In this document: positions 1-9,485 of the stretch, piece after piece
Layout of the letters: each line of letters begins with the position of its first letter
Position numbering within the stretch: the first letter of the stretch is position 1
Translations under genes and position numbers: made by a program
Notes under the pieces: generated by a model
Told to the model about the DNA's origin: nothing
The model's database searches: none
What the model saw: only the letters and a program-made list of their open reading frames with translations
NCBI GenBank assembly: GCA_963575645.1
Contig: OY754466.1
Coordinates: forward strand, 8,100,001-8,164,000
Source of the DNA: Xanthostigma xanthostigma
Lineage: Eukaryota > Arthropoda > Insecta > Raphidioptera > Raphidiidae
Direction of reading: 5' to 3'
DNA: 64,000 bases

Positions 1-305
1 TTCCACTTTTTGGATACGGAACTTTCAAAACTGACAAAGTGAATACCTGCTTATGAAGAATGACTTCAAATTGATAACCTGCTTCATGAGTCAGTCAGTG
101 AGTCAGTTAAACAGGCAGACGTCCTACCATGCTTTGTGTACCAACCGTGATAAAAAAAAATGTTTACAGTGATTTTCACGGAATTTTTTTTATACAAACA
201 TTTCACTTGTTAATCCAACGTAATTATGTTTACTGTTCAAAATGAACAAAGCTGAAAAGTTGAAGGAGGTTGCTGAGAAGTCTGAGAAACATATTATAGA
301 ACTAT
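1..305. other. anonymous AT-rich sequence
   Basis: No coding exon, RNA gene or clear repeat end was recognised here. The short open frame on the minus strand at 190-402 runs into a Helitron end and has no coding character. Confidence 0.5.
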
Positions 306-946
306 AGCGACCGCGTCCCGGTTTCACCCGGGTGCGATAGATATAATTCTGCAAAATGTATTTCGTTTGCGGCCCGGCGTCTGAACTAATAGCTTTGAAC
401 AAATTCTACCAGATTTGCTTCTGAACTAATAGCTTTAAGCGAATTCTAACAGATGTCGCTACTTGGTACTGAAACAGCTTTTCTTGTTTGCGTCTGAACT
501 AATAGCTTTGAGTAAATTCTATAATATGTCGTTACATTTAACTAAAACAGGTTTTTTGAGAAAATACCGTAATTTTGTACAAAATATTTAATAAATACTA
601 TCCTATTGCGTAAGTTGCACCAAGCAAGACACATTTCATTAAAATTTCATTAAAATCGGTTCGGTGGTTGCGGTTTTAGTGACATGTCGCGACATTTCAT
701 AGAATTTACCCAAAGTTTTTAGTTCAGAAGCAAACAGACAAAAACTGTTTCAGACCAAGTAGCGACATCTAATAGAATTCGCTTATAGCTATTAGTTCAG
801 AAACAAATCTGGTAGAATTTACTCAAAGCTATTAGTTCATAAACAAATCTGATAGAATTTGCTTCAGATGCCCGGACCGCGAATGAAATACATTTTGTAA
901 GAATTATATCTATCGCACCCGTGTGAAATCGGGACGGACCGCCAGT
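306..946. mobile_element. head-to-head Helitron-like inverted repeat
   Basis: The two ends are inverted copies of one another. Each carries a GC-rich Helitron 3'-type hairpin (CCCGGTTTCACCCGGGTGCG on the left, its complement near 905-945) pointing outward. Each arm has an internal motif CTGAACTAATAGCTTTGA repeated about three times (near 381, 421 and 485 on the left; inverted near 720, 790 and 830). The hairpin-then-CTA end is the known terminal architecture of lepidopteran Helitrons. The inverted dimer arrangement is seen directly; how it arose is inferred. Confidence 0.6.
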
Positions 947-1762
947 AACACTATAATTTTTTAAACCTTTCAACTCTCAACCATGAAAATCACTTGCAAC
1001 AGAAGTTTTCATTTTAAAAATGTTTTTTTATTACTCATGCGGGAATAGTGGTATCTTTAGGCATGCTGATGCGTTACGGTTGAAAGTGGCTATTTTCATT
1101 TGCGTGCGCAAACTTTATTTGTCGCACTGAAATTGTTGTTTGCCCCACGCAAATTCAGAGTTACCATAGTTACCAATACTGAATGTGAATGTGTATTTTA
1201 AAATTGAACATTTGTTCTGGGAATTTTAATTTATTCGTAATAAAAAATAGTATGTGCAACTCGTGCGGCATTGTCGCACTAGTTGCACAATATACTATTC
1301 CTTCATTTCATTTGCTAAAAACGCGACGTCCGTAGGCGTCGCGACGCGTACAGGTTTGTAACTACGTTGTCGATTAATTATTATTAATTGTGTCTATTTC
1401 TTTTGACGAAGCATTAGAAATTTTAACTCGACCACTTGTTTTTAAAAGTGAAAAAATTGAAAGTCGTATGCGGTATCTTCGTGTTTGTTTTTATAGAACG
1501 TCGTCTGTTTGCTGATAGAGAAACACTTGAACGCGAAACAGATGTTCGCGGCAGTTGTAATGCGAAACAAAAGAATCGCCACGTTTTTAACACGTTTCGC
1601 TGTTTGTATTGCGGCAGTGTTTGTGTGTGCTGTTGATAAAAGCGTGGCTCCCATCTCCGACCTTTAATTGATAACGAAATAATAAAATAACACGCCGCGA
1701 TCTTTTGTGTCACGTAAAATAGCTGACTATCTCGGATGTGCGGCTGCGTTTTCTCTGCATCT
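947..1762. other. anonymous stretch with one strong hairpin
   Basis: I recognise no gene. A near-perfect hairpin lies at 1246-1299 (AATAGTATGTGCAACT...AGTTGCACAATATACTATT), possibly a small transposon remnant. Three overlapping open frames at 1423-1713 read different frames of one block and match nothing I know. Confidence 0.4.
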
Positions 1763-2050
1763 TCTAAATATATAAAAGGAAACCGTGACTGACTGATCTA
1801 TCAACGCACAGCTCAAACCACTGGACGGATTGGGCTGAAATTTGGCATACAGATAGTTATTATGACGTAGGCATCCGCTAAGAACGGATTTTTGAAAAGT
1901 AAACCCCTAAAAGGGTGTGACAGGGGTTCAAAATTTGCATGGAGAAATCATTAAGATAGATGTATCAATTTGAAAATGTGCAGGCTTACTCCTGTCAACA
2001 AATAAATAAACAGTATTAAACCATGAGGCACTCCGCTGATGCACATATAC
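1763..2050 (+). mobile_element. Helitron 5'-end fragment
   Basis: It begins TCTAAATATATAAAAGGA and continues with GACTGACTGATCTATCAACG and a downstream CCCCTAAAAGGGTG segment. This is a repeat start very common in Lepidoptera, with the TC start of Helitrons. A second copy begins at 24800 inside the elongin-B-like gene. No 3' hairpin is evident before the tRNA-like piece. Confidence 0.6.
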
Positions 2051-2084
2051 AGTATACTATAATAACCGGCTGTACATCATCGGG

Positions 2085-2157
2085 CTACGGTGGGTGAGAG
2101 TTATAGCGGCTGTTTCGTATAGATAGAAGGGCGTTGGTTCGATTCCGGTGGTCGGCG
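2085..2157 (+). pseudogene. tRNA-like promoter remnant (SINE head)
   Basis: A good RNA polymerase III B box (GGTTCGATTCC at 2136-2146) sits in a tRNA-sized stretch with a poor A box. The acceptor stem does not pair, so this is not a working tRNA gene. A tRNA-derived SINE head is the simplest reading. Confidence 0.5.
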
Positions 2158-2175
2158 TTATTTTTATATAATATG

Positions 2176-2728
2176 CACTATTTAAATGTCTTGTAATTCT
2201 TTAATTACTTGCATGCTTCAAAACTTTTTTTTAAAATGTGTTAATGTTATTATTTTCGAAGTGCCAATAGTTTATCTGTGTCCTAGTCGGCAATACTTAA
2301 TTTTAGAAAATACATTTTTTGATAAACAAAGAAGAGAAGGCGTTTTGACATATTGAGTTAACCTCGACACCTGTTAACCTGATCTTAAAACTTATGTTGC
2401 ATCATTTCTCCTAATTTGGTTCATTTGTTTCTAGTTTTATTTTTGCGATACGTGTTTGTTTTTATTGTGTATTTCGGTACATGAAATCAAGTGCAAGTTG
2501 TAATTATTATATAGTCATTGTTGACCTTTACTATGCAAACGTCATCGTGTTTGATTAATTATTAAGAAAAAAAAATTGGGGATTTGATTGTTCGCGGACG
2601 TTCGCTTGTTTGACACCGCGTACGTCAACTGTTTCGATTCAGTTTTTTGCCCGATTACGCGAACAAAGCCAAAAAAGAGGAATTCTGAAATATAAATGTC
2701 AAAAAAATAAAACCCGACTGTAAAATAA
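2176..2728. other. anonymous AT-rich sequence
   Basis: No exon, RNA gene or complete transposon was recognised between the tRNA-like piece and the palindrome that starts at 2729. Confidence 0.4.
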
Positions 2729-2990
2729 ATATAGTTTAAAAAAACTAAAAAACACGCTTTATGTCGAACTAAAAATAATGAATAAAAATACTAGTATTAT
2801 TGTGAAAAAAGCGTGGGGCGCTTTGTTCCACATTTTCGTACATCGAGCGCCCCACGCTTTTTTCACAATAATACTAGAGTATTTTTTATTCATTATTGTT
2901 TTAAGCGTATTTTAAAAAAAATATTTTTTACTTTTTAGTTCGATATAAAGCGTGTTTTTTAGTTTTTTTTAAACTATATTTATTTTCCAC
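2729..2990. repeat. large hairpin (foldback) element, copy 1
   Basis: Outer arms ATATAGTTTAAAAAAACTAA and its complement flank inner arms around AAAGCGTGGGGCGCTTTG. The loop centres on ACATTTTCGTACATCGAGCG. A close relative lies at 28979-29206. In both places the hairpin is followed at a distance by a tail with CATACATACA and CTAATATAAAGCG (here near 3205-3246), so the hairpin may be one end of a longer composite family. Confidence 0.75.
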
Positions 2991-3044
2991 TTTTTAGTTC
3001 GATTTATTGTCAAAAATTTGCCGGAAAAAACAAATTTTTTATTT

Positions 3045-3138
3045 CGGCGTGGACGGGATTAGAACCCACGACCGGTGAATCCGAGAGTTGACGTCAGCGA
3101 AGACTAGCGCCTTAGACCGCTCGGTCAACGATTGCTCT
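3045..3138 (-). pseudogene. tRNA-Leu-like SINE head
   Basis: Read on the minus strand it contains GACCGAGCGGTCTAAGGCGC, which matches the D-arm of leucine tRNAs, and a B box GGGTTCTAATCCCG. The acceptor ends do not pair and the anticodon arm is disrupted, so it is a tRNA-derived retroposon head or fossil. It lies between the hairpin at 2729-2990 and the tail near 3205-3246. Confidence 0.6.
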
Positions 3139-3249
3139 TACAGTAGTGGCATAACATACAGTAATAAACCACTTGCTGTAGTCCAAACGAGGTTAGAAAC
3201 AAACATACATACAAACTTACAAGTGAAACTAATATAAAGCGTGTAAAAA

Positions 3250-4078
3250 CAAGTGAATCACGTCAGACAATATTTTTTATCTTATTAGTCCGGAAAAAAA
3301 AATTCGTTATTTGAATCCTCGAATATACTGACATAAAATAAAGAATACTGTCTCGCGTTTTGATTTGTTTGTTTTCTTCTTCTTCTTTTACGTAACGTCT
3401 TTAATCTACAATCTCTTTTACGTAGTTGGGATTTCGTATTTGGCATTTATTCTTATTTGTTAACAGCTATAACGTCAACGTAACGAAGTAGTTTTAAAAA
3501 TTTATTTAATTAACTGCAGCGATAAAAAAACACCAACCTTCAAATTGCATTGGAAATTAGACTATTTGAACCATAAAACTTCAGCGCCTTTATTTATGTT
3601 GATAAACTTGTACAGCCAGTTCTTTTTAATCCGATGTTTTAGCGAAATCCTTGGATACAAAACTACATTCGATTCGAGAAACTCGTTAAAAATAATTAAA
3701 CAGCACTTGATGTTCTTTTGTCTTCTTCCTAGTTCGACTGAACAGTTATATAAGAAACAGAAGAATGCAGTGCAGTTGTTTTTTTTTTTTTTTTTTAATG
3801 TATATAGGTGCACAGAGAACGCCTTCACCTCCTTCGGCAAGATTATTTCGACCGTGTTCTAAATTCCAGCGGTTATATTTAAAAAGAGCCGTCAATAACA
3901 AATGAGATACGCTAGATAGCTCGGTAACTGATTTGCTTAGTAACATTTAACAAAACCTTGTTCGCTAATTACCGGTGTGTTTATTAGACAAAGACGTGCA
4001 TAAATAGGTGAACGTGTGAATATTATATGACGCTTTGTGTAACAAGGGAAATGCTACATACAAACGTTAATGTACTGT
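3250..4078. other. anonymous sequence
   Basis: The open frames at 3545-3862 on both strands are low-complexity and run through a poly-T/poly-A tract near 3780-3796. I see no splice-bounded exon and no known repeat end. Confidence 0.4.
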
Positions 4079-4851
4079 TATACAGGCTGTCCCATTAAGA
4101 ATGGGACATAGAACAACCGCAGATTCTCCAATTCAAAATAAAACGATTAAGCGAAATATGCTTAGATAAAATGTTACTCGTTTCCGAAATACGGGGTGTT
4201 GAAGTTGAAAACTGAAAAATTATTAATGTTCATAATTTTTTTAATACGCCGTATAATTTGACTCAAAACGGCACACTTGTTAAATATCATAAAATGCACC
4301 TAACAATAAAAAAATTAGTTCAGTACGCTCTACCAGTGGCGTACGGCAGGAGTAAGTAATGCTTGTACCCCTTCTAAATGTTTCGCCGCTGTCTAAATTT
4401 TAATTTTGACTATAATTTTAATTTTTTTGATACTTTCTAAGTCAATAATGTACACTTGTTAGTTTGTTGTAAAGTCATTGGTTTTCGAGATTTTCGCAGT
4501 TAAAGATAGATAGACATGTACTTTTTATTTGTATTATTATTAATAATATTTATTTTTACAATTTTGTCTTAAAAAAACTGCGAATATCTCGAAAACCAAT
4601 GACTTTACAACAAACTAACAAGTGTACATTATTGACTTATAAAATATCAAAAAAATTAAAATTATAGTCAAAATTAAAATTTAGACAGCGGCGTAACATT
4701 TAGAAGGGGTACAAGCATTACTTACTCCTGCCGTACGCCACTGGTAGAGCGAGTAACATTTTATCTAAGCATATTTCGCTTAATCGTTTTATTTTGAATT
4801 GGAGAATCTGCGGTTGTTCTATGTCCCATTCTTAATGGGACACCCTGTATA
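4079..4851. repeat. long foldback element with ACAGG-TGTCCCATT ends
   Basis: The outer arms (about 100 bp each, 4079-4178 and 4750-4851) are inverted copies that carry TGTCCCATTAAGAATGGGAC. Further inner arms (4325-4503 and 4568-4750) are also inverted, so nearly the whole element folds back. No coding capacity is seen. Confidence 0.8.
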
Positions 4852-4898
4852 ATGTACAAACAGTTGAACTCGTGTTAGTCCAGTCACTTTAGGGTTTC

Positions 4899-6203
4899 AC
4901 CTCAGAATAATAAGCTGAATATGTGTATAAATTTTTATTTTGACATTCTTAATGTTGTCTCATAAGGTGACGTGTGAGCGTCCTTAGATATTCAAGGTCA
5001 AAGGTAGCGAAAATCAATTTTTTTGGAAATATCTCGCTTCCTTTGCCTCTAATCGTATTTGCATTTATTATAAAAGTTATAGAGTATAAGATTCTCTACA
5101 AATTTCGTCTTAACCAACTTTTTATACGTTTAACCGTTTTTAAGTTATAGGTAAATGCCATAGCGCAATATCAATCGCGAATCCCAGTCCATATAAATAT
5201 AAATTATATAATTACTAGCGGCCCTGTACGTGCTTCGCTACGTATAAAGTGAAATAATAAAACAATTTAATTGGAACATCTATCTATCTATTTTATTTAT
5301 TTTAAAATATACATGGACGTATAATATGTGTGTATGTCGAGCACTCCGGCTGCGCCGTCGTGCCCGGTGCAAAAGAACGAATGGGGAAGGAAGAAAAAAA
5401 ATTTAGGGGTGGACTACCCCTAACATTTAGGGGGATGAAAAATAGATGTGAAGAAGTGACACCTGTAGACATCTGGCGGGGATAACTAATTAAATGACGA
5501 TTGATCAGTTTTCGACCGGAGAGGAAAAATGATTAAATTACTAAAATGGCTATTAAAAAATAAGGGTTGATCGTAGAAGGGTGAAAATTGAGGATTGTAT
5601 GTATTTTTGTATGTTGTATCATAAAAAAATAGAAATTAAAAATTTTGTCTAAAAAATAAAAAAAAAATTTAGGGGTGGACTACCCCTAACATTTAGGGGG
5701 ATGAAAAATAGATGTTGGCCGATTCTCATAGATACCGGATAAGCACAAAAAATTTCATCAAAATCGGTCAAGCCGTTTCGGAGGAGTATGGCAACGAAAA
5801 CTGTGACACGAGAATTTTATATATTAGATAGTGTTTTAAATAGTTAATTAACTAATATTTAACGAATAATTAAAATTAAAAACCGTACTATGTACTGGGA
5901 TTCGCGATTGACCTTGGCATGTATGGCTGAGCGCTCCACACTCTTCGCGCTCTATCTCAAAAAACGGTTAAAATTGTTTGAGAAGAAATTTGTAGAGAAT
6001 TTTATACTCTACAACTTCTATAATAAATGCAAATACGATTAGAGGCAAAGGAAGCGAGATATTTCCAAAAAACTGATTTCGCGGCCTTTGACCTTGAATA
6101 TCTAAGGACGCTCACACGTGACCTTATGAGACTTTTGACATAAGTATAACATTTAAAATACCAAAAAAAAAGGTTTATACAACCATTCAGCTCATTCCGA
6201 GGT
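4899..6203. mobile_element. inverted-repeat element split by a Helitron
   Basis: The arms at about 4960-5105 and 5985-6120 are inverted copies (for example GATATTTCCAAAAAACTGAT against its diverged complement). The outer ends carry a related sequence around ATTCAGCTNATT. The loop holds a complete Helitron-like insertion (5216-5828), so this element predates the Helitron. Confidence 0.7.
5216..5828 (-). mobile_element. non-autonomous Helitron
   Basis: On the minus strand it starts TCTAATATATAAAATTCTCG and ends in a short hairpin (ACGTAGCGAAGCACGTACAG) followed by GGCCGCTAGT. A TC start with a subterminal hairpin and CTAGT end is diagnostic of lepidopteran Helitrons. A 35-40 base block with AGGGGTGGACTACCCCTAAC occurs twice inside (near 5402 and 5668). 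No Rep/helicase frame is present. Confidence 0.75.
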
Positions 6204-6735
6204 TGTCCCCTTTTTTAACTTATTTGACTGCACTATGTGTATTTTCGACCTGTCGGAACTGATCGGCCCCTTTATACGGATGACCGGTAATTGCCCGTAT
6301 TCCTCTCGGGAGAAGAAACTGTCACTAATTTGCAATGATTTAACCTACTATCACTTGGGGGTCGGAAATGCGTTGTTTTCGAAAAAACAAATACGGTTTT
6401 CTTTTTACCGAAATCCGAATTTTGAAAGTTAAAAATTAAAAAAATTTTTTCAAAGCAAACGTCGTGTGCAGCGGCCTTAAAGATGTTACTTTCGTTTGCT
6501 CCGAAAATGTTTTTGATTTTTATTTTTTGCTGTTATTTACGTAAGCATATAAAAACAAATAATATTATTTTGTTACATTAAAGAACTGGTTTTTAAAATA
6601 CCTTGATAATTTGCGTACATAATAATATAGTTAAATGCAAGAAGACATGTAATTACGGCTTTGTTTTTTGTTTTTTTTAAACAATATACGTCTGTCATCA
6701 GGCGCGTGTCAATTTTTTTATGTATCCGTAATATA
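6204..6735. other. anonymous sequence
   Basis: No gene or repeat boundary was recognised. The 65-codon frame at 6235-6432 has no family I know. Confidence 0.4.
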
Positions 6736-7293
6736 CCAAGATCCCAGACCCGCCAGACCTACGTCATTTCAGTACTGCTAAGATTTTATCAGTAAATGTA
6801 CAACATTTGGTTAAGAACGTATGCCAATTTGCTAGCTTGAAAGCGAGGCCCTTTTAAGAGGTAACATGTTCTAAAGGTATATGAAACACGAGCTTACCTA
6901 CGTACGCAATGGTATTATCCATGCATATGAGTGCGAGTGAGAGCATTATATTATTTTTCTGTTTGACAGCTTCATGAAATGTAGGTTATTCATTTGTTTC
7001 CATGGAGTTTTTCTCTTAAACTCATGGACTATTCTCTGTGTGTGTGTAAACAAATAAAAAACCTAAATTTCATGCAGCTGTCAAAAAAAAATCATCCAAT
7101 GCTCTCACTCGCACTCATATGCATGCATGCATAATACCATTGCGTACGTAGGTAAGCTCGTGTTTCATATACCTTTAGAACATGTTACCTCAAAAAGGGC
7201 CCCGCTTTCGAGCTGGAAATATTGTACATTTATTGATTAAACGTTAGCAGTACCTACTGAAATGACGTGGGTGTGGCGGGTCTGGGATCTTGG
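6736..7293. repeat. long foldback element with CCAAGATCCCAGACC ends
   Basis: Terminal inverted repeats start CCAAGATCCCAGACCCGCC and end in the complement. The arms run about 240 bp each and pair across CTCACTCGCACTCATATGC near the centre. No coding capacity. Confidence 0.8.
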
Positions 7294-7714
7294 TCTATAT
7301 AAGTTTTCTGTACGTAAACCTTTGATCCATATTTTTATTAATATACATACCTACTATAATATTATTCATAACTAAAAAAAAAATACAAAGTGTATAGTTT
7401 GTATGTCCGCGTGTGCAGATTTTTACGTTTCTCAGCTGTTTTTACATTCGCACTGCAGATTTATCGCTTATTATAAATGGAAATTGAAGTGTGAATGCAT
7501 TATTAAGTACCTACAATTAAATATTATACTAATGCACTTTTTATGTATGCAGGTATTTGTATTTTTTTTTGCTGTAATAATGTGCAACCAATCAACATTC
7601 AATTAGGAGGATTTCTAGTGTAAAGGCTATTTTTTTTGTACAGCTAATTTCGCGATTTTTTACTGGAAAAAGTAAAGTCAATACAATTAAGAGAGTTTTG
7701 GCGTATATTAATAA
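7294..7714. other. anonymous sequence
   Basis: AT-rich. A 67-codon frame at 7403-7606 is the only open frame and has no recognisable domain. Confidence 0.4.
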
Positions 7715-8362
7715 CTAGCGGCCTGGTCCGACGTCGCCTAAATTTGTAGATTGCCACCGTTTTTCGTCGACTTCCGTTGCAAAATTAGTCTCCACGAAAA
7801 GCGTTTGTATTTTAACGCGATAATATTTAGCCTATGTCCATCCTGAAGGTCCATTCTAAATATCGGTGAAAAAATTTGAAATCGTATGAGTAGTTTTGGA
7901 GATTACTTTCTACATCCAAACTTACAAACTTTACCTCTTTATATTCGTCGACTTACGTTGCAAAATTGGTCTCCACGAAAATCGTTTGTATTTTAACGTG
8001 ATAATATATAGCCTATGTTTATCCTGAAGGTCCATTTTGAATATTGGTTAAAAAATTTTTGAAAGCGGATAAGTTGTTTCGGAGACTATCTCCTACATCC
8101 GAACTTTACCTCTTTATAATATTACTAGCGGCCCGGTTCGGCTTCGCCCGAATTTGTAGCTTGTCGCCGTTTTTTCGTCGACTTGCGTTGCAAAATTGAT
8201 CTCCACGAAAAGCGCTTTTATTTAAACGCGATAATATATAGCCTGTAACAATTCTGAAGGTTCATTCTAAATATCGATAAAAAAAAAATTGAAATCGGAT
8301 GAGTAGTTTTGGAGATTGCCTCCTGTATCCAAACTTACAAACTTTACCTCTATATAATATTA
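7715..8362 (-). mobile_element. two head-to-tail Helitron fragments
   Basis: Two copies of the same 3' end follow each other, starting at 7715 and 8125 on the plus strand (CTAGCGGCCYGGTYCGNCTTC). Both continue with TTGCAAAATTGRTCTCCACG and the phrase CCTCCTAC...AACTTTACCTC. Within the first copy the internal block is itself duplicated (7740-7940 and 7945-8110). They run directly into a third Helitron at 8363. Confidence 0.7.
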
Positions 8363-8970
8363 CTAGCGGTCCCGTCCGGTTTCACCCGGGTGTAAAAGAA
8401 CGAATGGGGAAGGGAGGAACATGAGTACACATATTCATCTTAGTTTACCGAGATGAATGTTGTGTCCAAATTTCATGATGATCGGAGTTACCGTTCAAAA
8501 GTTTTTGTCGGTAAAAAGCAGTATTTAAACTATTTTAAAACTAATAATCTTTTTTAAACCAATTAAATAAAATTAAAATAAATTTAAATGTAAGCCTAGA
8601 AGAAAGCAATGTAGAAAATAAAATAAAAAAAATATAATTATATTCGCCGAACGTGGGGGTCGAATCCATGACCCTGATATTGACAGTCGCATGCTCTACC
8701 GATTATGCCACCTGAGTATCACAACGCTAATATGAGTATATCTAGTTAGTGCATTTCACATGAATAGAAGCTTATTTTTGAGATACATTTTGCAACATTT
8801 TTCATTAAAGCTCAGCTCCTAATGGTCGTAGCGTAATATTATATAGCCTATATACTTCCTCGATAAATGGGCTATCCAACAAATTTTTTTTTTCAATTTG
8901 AACCAGTAGTTCCTGAGATTAGCGCGTTTAAACAAACAAACTCTTCAGCTTTATATATTAGTATATAGAT
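8363..8970 (-). mobile_element. Helitron carrying a tRNA-Lys-like insert, copy 1
   Basis: Read on the minus strand it starts near 8970 with CTATATACTAATATATAAAGC and ends at a hairpin (CACCCGGGTGAAACCGGACG) followed by GGACCGCTAGT. Inside is a tRNA-Lys-like segment (8645-8717). The same structure recurs at 19875-20511, so the tRNA piece is part of the family. Confidence 0.75.
8645..8717 (-). pseudogene. tRNA-Lys-like segment inside a Helitron, copy 1
   Basis: It aligns over the full 73 bases with the better-preserved copy at 20174-20246, including GGTAGAGCATGCGACT and the T-arm GGATTCGACCCCCACG. The acceptor stem and anticodon loop are degraded, so it is not expected to be a functional tRNA. 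Confidence 0.65.
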
Positions 8971-9033
8971 AGCGGTCTGTCCCGGTTTCACCTGGGTGCG
9001 ATTATAGATATAATTCTGCAAAATGTATACTGA
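8971..9033 (-). mobile_element. Helitron 3'-end stub
   Basis: It holds a terminal hairpin related to the one at 306-370 (GTCCCGGTTTCACCTGGGTG, then ATATAATTCTGCAAAATGTA). It directly abuts the start of the Helitron at 8363-8970, making a fourth Helitron end in the 7.7-9.0 kb cluster. Confidence 0.55.
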
Positions 9034-9485
9034 ATTGTTTATTTTCACGAACCACCTTTTGTTTTTCAAGTGTTTTATGTAACGATTTAATTAAAAAGTT
9101 AATCAGAGCGAGTTAATTAAAAACTTTAAAGTTTATGATGTCTCTAGCGACATTTATGGGATCTTCTCATCTGAAGTATCTGCTCTAGCGCTCGCTGACA
9201 GACCTTTGACCTATGAGCCATCTTATATTACGGGATGTGCAACGATATATCGATATTATTATTTTTTTCCGATATATCGCTCGACATCGTAGTTTTTTCT
9301 GCTATGCTTTCTTCGATATTTTCTATATTCATTTTATTACAAGTTAATTTTTAAAAATTGAAAGTTGTATTATTTTTTTTTAACCAAATCAATGATAGTT
9401 CTTCGACTTTTTCTGATCTGGGATTATCCTAAAACGATTTGCTCAAATTAAATGTATAAATCTGTATCGAATGATTAAGAACAAA
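9034..9485. other. anonymous sequence
   Basis: No gene was seen. An imperfect run of GATATATCG-type palindromes occurs at 9243-9330. Confidence 0.4.
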
